Source: Acetobacteraceae bacterium
Lineage (GTDB): Bacteria > Pseudomonadota > Alphaproteobacteria > Acetobacterales > Acetobacteraceae
Assembly (NCBI GenBank): GCA_030039695.1
Contig: JASHVB010000327.1
Span: forward strand, 1 to 10,537
DNA length: 10,537 nucleotides
Direction: 5' to 3'
Positions 6,282-10,537 of this stretch are shown here, piece by piece. A model generated the notes under the pieces. The model had not been told where the DNA came from, did no database searches, and was given only the letters and a program-made list of their open reading frames with translations. The position numbers and the translations under genes are program-made. Position 1 is the stretch's first letter; each line of letters starts with the position of its first letter.

Positions 6282-7199
6282 ATGAACCATTCCGCCCCCG
6301 GCGCCGGGTCGTCTGATCGCGCCGCCGCTGCTGAACGTGCGCGGGTCCTGGCGCAGGCGCTGCCGTTCCTGCGTCGTTATGCCGGCGCCACCATCGTTGT
6401 GAAATATGGCGGCCACGCCATGGGCGAGGAAGCTCTGGCCGAGCAATTCGCCGGCGACATCGCTTTGCTCAAGCAGGTCGGGATCAACCCGGTCGTTGTG
6501 CATGGCGGCGGGCCACAGATCAACGCCATGCTGAAGCGCCTGGCGATTCAGTCCACGTTCGTCGACGGACTGCGCGTCACCGACGAGGCAATGGTCGAAG
6601 TGGTGGAGATGGTGCTGGCCGGCACCGTCAACAAACAGGTCGCCAGCCAGATCACCCGCGCCGGCGCGCTCGCCGTGGGCATTTGCGGAAAGGATGGCGG
6701 GCTGATCCACGCCCGCAAGCTGACGCGGCTCAAGCGCGATCCGGACAGCAATATCGAGCGCGTGCTTGATCTCGGCTTCGTCGGTGAGCCGGTCGGCATC
6801 GACGTCAGGGTGATCCACGCGCTGACTGGCGGCGGGCTGGTGCCGGTGATCGCGCCGGTCGGCGTTGGTGACGACGGTCAGACCTACAATATCAATGCCG
6901 ACGCGGTCGCCGCGGCGGTCGCTGGCGCGCTGCATGCGACGCGGCTGATCATGCTGACTGACGTTGCCGGCGTGTTGGACAAAGACAAGCGCGTTATCCC
7001 CGACCTGACGCTGGCGCAGGTGCAGCAGGGCATCGACAACGGCACGATCACCGGCGGGATGATCCCGAAAGTGGAGAACTGCGTCGAAGCGGTGAATCAG
7101 GGCGTGAAGGGCGCCGTCATCCTTGATGGCCGCGTGCCGCACGCCTGCCTGCTGGAGTTGTTCACCGAGGGTGGGACCGGGACAATCATTCGTCGGTAA
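6282..7199 (+). CDS. argB: N-acetylglutamate kinase
   Basis: Phosphorylates N-acetyl-L-glutamate with ATP, the second step of arginine synthesis; cytoplasmic. With the ATG at 6282 it has 305 residues. Key parts: VVKYGGHAM with catalytic Lys41; HGGGPQI (74-80) for acetylglutamate binding; DGLRVT (95-100); AGTVNK (113-118); YNINAD (202-207) at the nucleotide/substrate site; LTDVAGV (225-231); GGMIPKV (258-264) with the second catalytic Lys263; C-terminal HACLLELFTEGGTGT. The N-terminal helix before the kinase core (about residues 11-34) is the mark of hexameric, arginine-inhibited enzymes, so feedback control is likely. An in-frame TTG at 6246 would add 12 residues; the ATG is preferred although no Shine-Dalgarno is seen, and a hairpin lies directly upstream. 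Upstream is the DUF1801 gene rather than the yihA/engB gene often found next to argB in alphaproteobacteria. It converges with the next gene at a 6-bp distance. Confidence 0.96.
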   Translation: MNHSAPGAGSSDRAAAAERARVLAQALPFLRRYAGATIVVKYGGHAMGEEALAEQFAGDIALLKQVGINPVVVHGGGPQINAMLKRLAIQSTFVDGLRVTDEAMVEVVEMVLAGTVNKQVASQITRAGALAVGICGKDGGLIHARKLTRLKRDPDSNIERVLDLGFVGEPVGIDVRVIHALTGGGLVPVIAPVGVGDDGQTYNINADAVAAAVAGALHATRLIMLTDVAGVLDKDKRVIPDLTLAQVQQGIDNGTITGGMIPKVENCVEAVNQGVKGAVILDGRVPHACLLELFTEGGTGTIIRR

Positions 7200-7205
7200 T
7201 CCGCG

Positions 7206-8144
7206 TCACCAGCCGAGCGACGTCCGCACCTTTGTCAGCGCCTCCATCTGCCGCTCATGCTCGCCGGCGAAACGCAGCACCAGATGGCTCGCGCCCGCCT
7301 GCGCGTACCCGGCGAGCCACGCGGCAACCCCCGCCGCCGGTCCGGCGTAACAGACCTGACGCGCACGCAGCACCGACGCCGGCTGGCTGTAGTAGTGCTC
7401 CAGAAACGCGTTCAGCCGTGCTTCGGCGCGCGCTGCATCCTCGTCCAGCGCCAGAGTGAGGTAGATCGCTCCGACCATCCGGTCCGCGTCGCGCCCTGCC
7501 GCGCGCGCGATCTCGCGGATCTGAGCCCAGCGCTCCAGGTACTGAGCATGATCCGGCGCATTGGGGAACCAGCCGTCGAAGAAGCGGCCCGCGCGTTCCA
7601 GGCTGGCCGGCAGGTTGCCGCCGATCCACAACGGCGGGCCACCCGGACGGTAGGGTGTCGGCGCCAGCACGCCGCCCTGCACCTGCCAGCGCCCGTCCCA
7701 CTCCACCGGCTTGCCGGTCCAGAACGCCCGGCAGAGTCGCAGCCCTTCCATCATTCGTCCCAGCCGCTTTTCCCACGGCACCCCCGCCGCGGCGTACTCG
7801 GCGCGAATGTTCGGCCGATCGGAGGCAAAGCCGACGCCCAAGATCAGCCGTCCCTGGCTGACCTGATCGAGCGTCGCTACCTGATGCGCCAATAGTACCG
7901 GATTGCGCAACGCTGGCAGCAACACGGCGGTACCAAGTTCCACCCGCGGCACACGGCCGGCGACGCCAGCTAGCAGGGTGAGCGGTTCGTGCCGCGGGCG
8001 CGCCAGCAAGGAGTCGCCGACCCAGACCGAGTCGAAGCCCAACGCCTCGGCACGGGCCGCCAGCGCCAGCAACGGCGTCGCATCGGGTTGACCTTCCATG
8101 ACATTCTCGCGGGTCGGGAGCAGGTAGCCGAGCTTCGGGGCCAT
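7206..8144 (-). CDS. LLM-class (luciferase-like) flavin-dependent oxidoreductase
   Basis: A 312-residue TIM-barrel protein of the bacterial luciferase-like monooxygenase superfamily, using FMN or F420; substrate unknown. Visible features: GYLLPTRE (6-13), AARAEALGFDSVWVGDSLL (29-47), RHEPLTLLA (51-59), the long core LGTAVLLPALRNPVLLAHQ (70-88), DQVSQGRLILGVG (93-105), PLWIGGN (171-177), and RAGRFFDGWFPN (184-195), followed by a C-terminal block GYAQAGASHLVLRFAG (279-294). The ATG at 8144 has GGAGAT about 5 nt upstream. The length is close to that of single-domain family members. It faces argB tail to tail and is divergent from the DNA methyltransferase gene; no partner flavin reductase is visible, so the cofactor source is unknown. 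Confidence 0.92.
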   Translation of the reverse strand: MAPKLGYLLPTRENVMEGQPDATPLLALAARAEALGFDSVWVGDSLLARPRHEPLTLLAGVAGRVPRVELGTAVLLPALRNPVLLAHQVATLDQVSQGRLILGVGFASDRPNIRAEYAAAGVPWEKRLGRMMEGLRLCRAFWTGKPVEWDGRWQVQGGVLAPTPYRPGGPPLWIGGNLPASLERAGRFFDGWFPNAPDHAQYLERWAQIREIARAAGRDADRMVGAIYLTLALDEDAARAEARLNAFLEHYYSQPASVLRARQVCYAGPAAGVAAWLAGYAQAGASHLVLRFAGEHERQMEALTKVRTSLGW

Positions 8145-8342
8145 GGCGATCTCCGGGGGTTCTGCGCCAGTCTAATCTCGCGCTGCCCATGGGGGGGAAG
8201 GGTCTTGCCCCATTTGTCTCGACCAAGCCGCTATCTTACTCCGCTGCTCAGCCCAAGCCGCAAAGGTGCAGGGACTTTGTGCATCACTTGACTTCCGCCC
8301 GCCCTCGGTCTGGCATTGCGCGACGATCAGGACTGGACGCGC
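8145..8342. promoter_or_regulatory. Divergent intergenic region between the LLM oxidoreductase and DNA methyltransferase genes
   Basis: This 198-bp stretch separates two divergent starts and should hold both promoters. A -35-like TTGACT is at 8288-8293, followed 17 bp later by a poor -10 (TGGCAT, 8311-8316); if used, transcription would begin near 8323, which fits the methyltransferase start at 8343. CAAGCCGC occurs twice (8224-8231 and 8254-8261). A run of seven G lies near 8191-8197. I see no small gene here. Confidence 0.4.
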
Positions 8343-8798
8343 TTGCCGCAACTTTCGTTGCATACCCCGATCGGCGACGTTACCGTCTCGGAGGAGGACG
8401 GTGCGATCGTTTCGATCGACTGGGGCTGGGGCCGCGACCAGACGGAGACGCCGGTGCTCCGCCGCGCCGAAAATCAGTTGCACGCCTATTTCGACGGCGA
8501 ACTCACAGAATTCGATCTGCCGCTCGCCCCAGCCGGCACACCGTATCGCCGCGCCGTCTGGAAGGCACTGCGCGATATTCCCTACGGCCAGACCCGTACC
8601 TACAGCGACATCGCTCGCGCCGCCGGCGGCAGCGCGCGCTCGGTCGGCCAGGCTAACGGCTGCAATCCGATCCCGATCGTCATTCCTTGCCACCGCGTCG
8701 TCGCCGCCAACCACATCGGCGGCTATTCCGGCGGCGAAGGCCTTCCCACCAAGCGTTTCTTGCTCGCCCTCGAAGGCGTGCCAGGCGTTCCGGGCTGA
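8343..8798 (+). CDS. Methylated-DNA-[protein]-cysteine S-methyltransferase (O6-alkylguanine repair)
   Basis: Suicide repair protein that moves the alkyl group of O6-alkylguanine onto its own cysteine. Active site IPIVIPCHRVV with Cys116 and His117 (start 8343), preceded by the helix-turn-helix region YGQTRTYSDIARAAG (81-95), SARSVGQANGCNP (97-109; Arg99 at the arginine-finger position), and followed by GGYSGGEGLPTKRFLLALEG (127-146). There is no ATG in the 5' region. I choose TTG at 8343: AGGA (8329-8332) lies 10 nt upstream, and the mature sequence PQLSLHTPIGDVTVS is where relatives start. An upstream TTG at 8316 is possible and would add nine residues. The 151-residue size is standard for Ogt-type proteins lacking the Ada N-terminal regulatory domain. 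The quinone oxidoreductase gene follows after 26 bp and is probably cotranscribed. Confidence 0.93.
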   Translation: MPQLSLHTPIGDVTVSEEDGAIVSIDWGWGRDQTETPVLRRAENQLHAYFDGELTEFDLPLAPAGTPYRRAVWKALRDIPYGQTRTYSDIARAAGGSARSVGQANGCNPIPIVIPCHRVVAANHIGGYSGGEGLPTKRFLLALEGVPGVPG

Positions 8799-8824
8799 AC
8801 CCAGGCTCCATCAGGAGAACTTTC

Positions 8825-9796
8825 ATGACCAAGGCTGTTCGCATTCATGCCCCTGGCGGGCCCGAGGTGCTGAAATACGAGGACGTCCCCACCCCGGAGC
8901 CCGGTCCGGGCGAGGCGCTGATTAGGCAGGAGGGCATCGGCCTTAACTACATCGATGTGTATTTCCGCACCGGTCTGTACAAAGCCCCGAGCATGCCCCT
9001 GACCATCGGCCAGGAAGGGGCGGGCACCGTGATCGCCGTTGGCGCCGACGTGACCGACGTCCGGCCCGGCGATCGCGTCGCCTATGCGGGTGCGATCGGC
9101 GGGTATGCGACAGAGCGGACGATCGTCGCCGACCGCTTGGTGAAGTTACCCGACGGCATCGACTTCAAGACCGCCGCGGCGATGATGCTGCAGGGCATGA
9201 CCGCGCAATACCTGCTTCGTAGCACCTACACAGTGAAGTCCGGGGACACGATTGTGGTGCACGCCGCGGCTGGCGGCGTCGGGATGATTATGTGCCAGTG
9301 GGGCAAATACCTCGGCGCCAACGTGATCGGCGTGGTGTCCAGTCGCGAAAAGGCCGACGTCGCGCGCGCCAACGGCGCTGCTTACACAATCGTTGGCTAT
9401 GACAGGCTGGTGCCGGAGGTAAAGCGCATCACCAGCGGCGCTGGCGTGTCCGTGGTCTACGACAGCATCGGCAAGGACACATTTGGCGCCAGTCTGGACT
9501 GCTTGGCGCCACTCGGGCTGATGGTAAGCTACGGCAACGCCTCCGGCCCCGTGCCGCCCGTCGATATCGGCATCCTGGCTGCCAAGGGCAGCTTGTTCCT
9601 CACGCGCCCGACCCTTGCGACCTACACCGCGAAGCGCACGGACTTGCAAAAGACCGCACAGGACTTGTTCGAAGTGGTGCTGAAAGGGGCGGTGAAGATC
9701 CAGGTGAACCAGACCTTCCCGCTTAAGGATGCCGCCGCGGCGCATATAGCGCTGGAGAGCCGCAAGACGACGGGGAGTACCGTGCTGGTCCCCTAG
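8825..9796 (+). CDS. NADPH:quinone reductase-like zinc-free medium-chain dehydrogenase/reductase
   Basis: A 323-residue MDR-superfamily enzyme of the Qor (quinone oxidoreductase / zeta-crystallin) type, reducing quinones or activated alkenes with NADPH. The ATG at 8825 has a strong AGGAG (8813-8817) 7 nt upstream; the frame is open further back, but only as an Arg-rich shadow of the preceding gene. Features: the GroES-like N-terminal domain with GLNYIDVYFRTGLY (39-52), the Qor signature GQEGAGTVIAVGADV (62-76) plus PGDRVAY (81-87), a Rossmann loop AAAGGVG (147-153), and SSREKAD (172-178), whose Ser/Arg/Lys favour NADPH over NADH. Cysteine zinc ligands of alcohol dehydrogenases are missing. 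The C-terminus QTFPLKDAAAAH...TGSTVLV is typical. Likely cotranscribed with the DNA methyltransferase. The family is firm; the physiological substrate is not known. Confidence 0.94.
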   Translation: MTKAVRIHAPGGPEVLKYEDVPTPEPGPGEALIRQEGIGLNYIDVYFRTGLYKAPSMPLTIGQEGAGTVIAVGADVTDVRPGDRVAYAGAIGGYATERTIVADRLVKLPDGIDFKTAAAMMLQGMTAQYLLRSTYTVKSGDTIVVHAAAGGVGMIMCQWGKYLGANVIGVVSSREKADVARANGAAYTIVGYDRLVPEVKRITSGAGVSVVYDSIGKDTFGASLDCLAPLGLMVSYGNASGPVPPVDIGILAAKGSLFLTRPTLATYTAKRTDLQKTAQDLFEVVLKGAVKIQVNQTFPLKDAAAAHIALESRKTTGSTVLVP

Positions 9797-9850
9797 GGAC
9801 CGCCTTGACCTCTCCCGCCTGTGGCGGGAGCGGCCAAGGTGCGAAGCGCC
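9787..9850. terminator. Stem-loops following the quinone reductase gene, possible bidirectional terminator
   Basis: Three consecutive stems: GGTCCC-CTA-GGGACC (9787-9801) spanning the stop codon, CTCCCGCC-TGT-GGCGGGAG (9812-9830), the strongest with 8 perfect pairs, and GGTGC-GAA-GCGCC (9838-9850, one G-T pair). The region lies between two converging genes, where termination is expected for both. No T-run follows, so classical intrinsic termination is uncertain. The second stem comes after TTGACCTC (9805-9812), an opening shared with two other intergenic palindromes here. Confidence 0.5.
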
Positions 9851-9897
9851 GAGGCCGAGGGCGCCCCGCGTGGCACCGTCCGTGGGAAGGCTCAGCG

Positions 9898-10537
9898 CTA
9901 GCTGCCGATGTCCCTTACCAACTTCGCCTTTCGCGCACTCTCGGCCATCAGGAACGCCATATCGGTTCCGGTCGACACGTACCGGGCCCCCATACGCACG
10001 AACTGCGTCATCAGGTCACTGCGTGACGCCAGCCCGCCCACGCCCACGTGCTTTCCATGCTTCCGCGCCGCCTCGATTGTCCGCTCGAATGCATCGCGCA
10101 GTTTTGGGCTGTCATACTGCCCGGTGATCCCCATCTCGTTGCACAGGTCATTGCTACCGATCATCATCATGTCGACACCATCAACCGCCATGATCTCGTC
10201 GACATTCTCCAGAGCGGCTAGTGTCTCCATCATCAGCACCAGCGACGTCGCATCGTTCATCGCGGCGTTGGTCTCGGCTTGTGGGAAGCTGCGGTACTGA
10301 TAGTGCGATAACGCGCCGCCGGCAGACCGTTCCCCCAGCGGAGCGAATTTTACCAGCTTCACGATCTCCCGCGCCTCAGCCGCCGAGCGTACGTGCGGCG
10401 TGATCACCCCCATCGCCCCGCCATCCAGGACACGGCCGATATACTCAGGCGAATTCGCCGGCACACGCACCAGCGGCGTGACTCCGATCTGCTGCGCGGC
10501 AATGCAGATCTGGCAGGTCTCGCCAATGGTGAGCGTG
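9898..10537 (-). CDS. HpcH/HpaI aldolase (2-keto-3-deoxy acid aldolase family), N-terminus outside window
   Basis: Partial: 212 C-terminal residues are visible and the frame is open to the right edge. Class II aldolases of this family cleave 2-keto-3-deoxy sugar acids or 4-hydroxy-2-ketoheptanedioate to pyruvate plus an aldehyde, using a divalent metal. Counting from the first complete codon, visible features are QICIAAQQIGVTPLVRVPAN (9-28) with substrate-binding Arg24, DGGAMGVITPHV (38-49), GERS (68-71), LVLMMETLAALENVDEI (99-115) with probable metal ligand Glu104, and GVDMMMIGSNDLCNEMG (120-136) with probable metal ligand Asp130. The N-terminal part that should hold the catalytic DxEHG segment is missing only because the window ends. 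A GTG at 10470 inside the frame is not a real start, since the family fold continues upstream of it. The substrate cannot be assigned; the visible neighbour is unrelated. Confidence 0.92.
   Translation of the reverse strand, partial: TLTIGETCQICIAAQQIGVTPLVRVPANSPEYIGRVLDGGAMGVITPHVRSAAEAREIVKLVKFAPLGERSAGGALSHYQYRSFPQAETNAAMNDATSLVLMMETLAALENVDEIMAVDGVDMMMIGSNDLCNEMGITGQYDSPKLRDAFERTIEAARKHGKHVGVGGLASRSDLMTQFVRMGARYVSTGTDMAFLMAESARKAKLVRDIGS

Noticed and set aside
6159..7142. 327-codon open frame on the minus strand opposite argB
   Set aside because: Full-length shadow of argB; His/Asp-rich translation without family features.
8191..8197. Run of seven G as a phase-variation tract
   Set aside because: It lies outside every coding region and is not placed between a promoter -35 and -10, so slipped-strand switching has no evident target.
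8687..8824. Longer N-terminus for the quinone reductase
   Set aside because: This part overlaps the methyltransferase gene in another frame and is Arg-rich; ATG 8825 has a strong AGGAG upstream.

Overview
The window reads as ordinary chromosome from a GC-rich alphaproteobacterium. The protein styles (a gpmI-envC pair, an arginine-sensitive type ArgB, an Ada-type DNA methyltransferase with a TTG start, GMC and HpcH/HpaI enzymes) and the GC-rich palindromes between genes fit Rhodospirillales, possibly Acetobacteraceae. That placement comes from pattern recognition, not from a search. I found no CRISPR array, transposase, integrase, tRNA, rRNA or phage gene.

Layout. On the minus strand (4861 down to 1) lie a PPOX-fold flavin/F420-type oxidoreductase, a GMC oxidoreductase of the choline/alcohol dehydrogenase type, cofactor-independent phosphoglycerate mutase (gpmI), and an EnvC-like murein hydrolase activator that overlaps gpmI by 23 bp and runs off the left edge. 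On the plus strand (5029-6214) lies a compact three-gene cassette: an ArsR-type repressor, an AHSA1/SRPBCC-domain protein overlapping it by 4 bp, and a DUF1801 protein. argB (N-acetylglutamate kinase, arginine synthesis) follows at 6282-7199. A luciferase-like monooxygenase on the minus strand (8144-7206) converges on argB with only 6 bp between the stop codons. Divergent from it, on the plus strand, are a methylated-DNA-protein cysteine methyltransferase (8343-8798) and a zinc-free quinone oxidoreductase/crotonase-like MDR enzyme (8825-9796). A partial HpcH/HpaI aldolase on the minus strand enters from the right edge and ends at 9898.

How the genes relate. gpmI and envC form a translationally close pair known from many proteobacteria, joining glycolysis with cell-division hydrolase control. 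The ArsR-AHSA1-DUF1801 cassette looks autoregulated: two copies of an imperfect dyad (ATAGCY-N4-GGTTAT), 26 bp apart, lie across a candidate promoter just before the ArsR gene. The remaining genes are single-function metabolic, redox or repair genes with no evident shared pathway.

The most interesting signals are regulatory rather than new protein systems: the double operator, a 9-bp-arm inverted repeat before gpmI with a TATAGA in its loop, GC-rich stem-loop clusters in three intergenic spaces that share a TTGACC(C)CTC opening, and a hairpin occupying the position where the argB ribosome-binding site should be. I do not see a convincing undescribed multi-gene system here.
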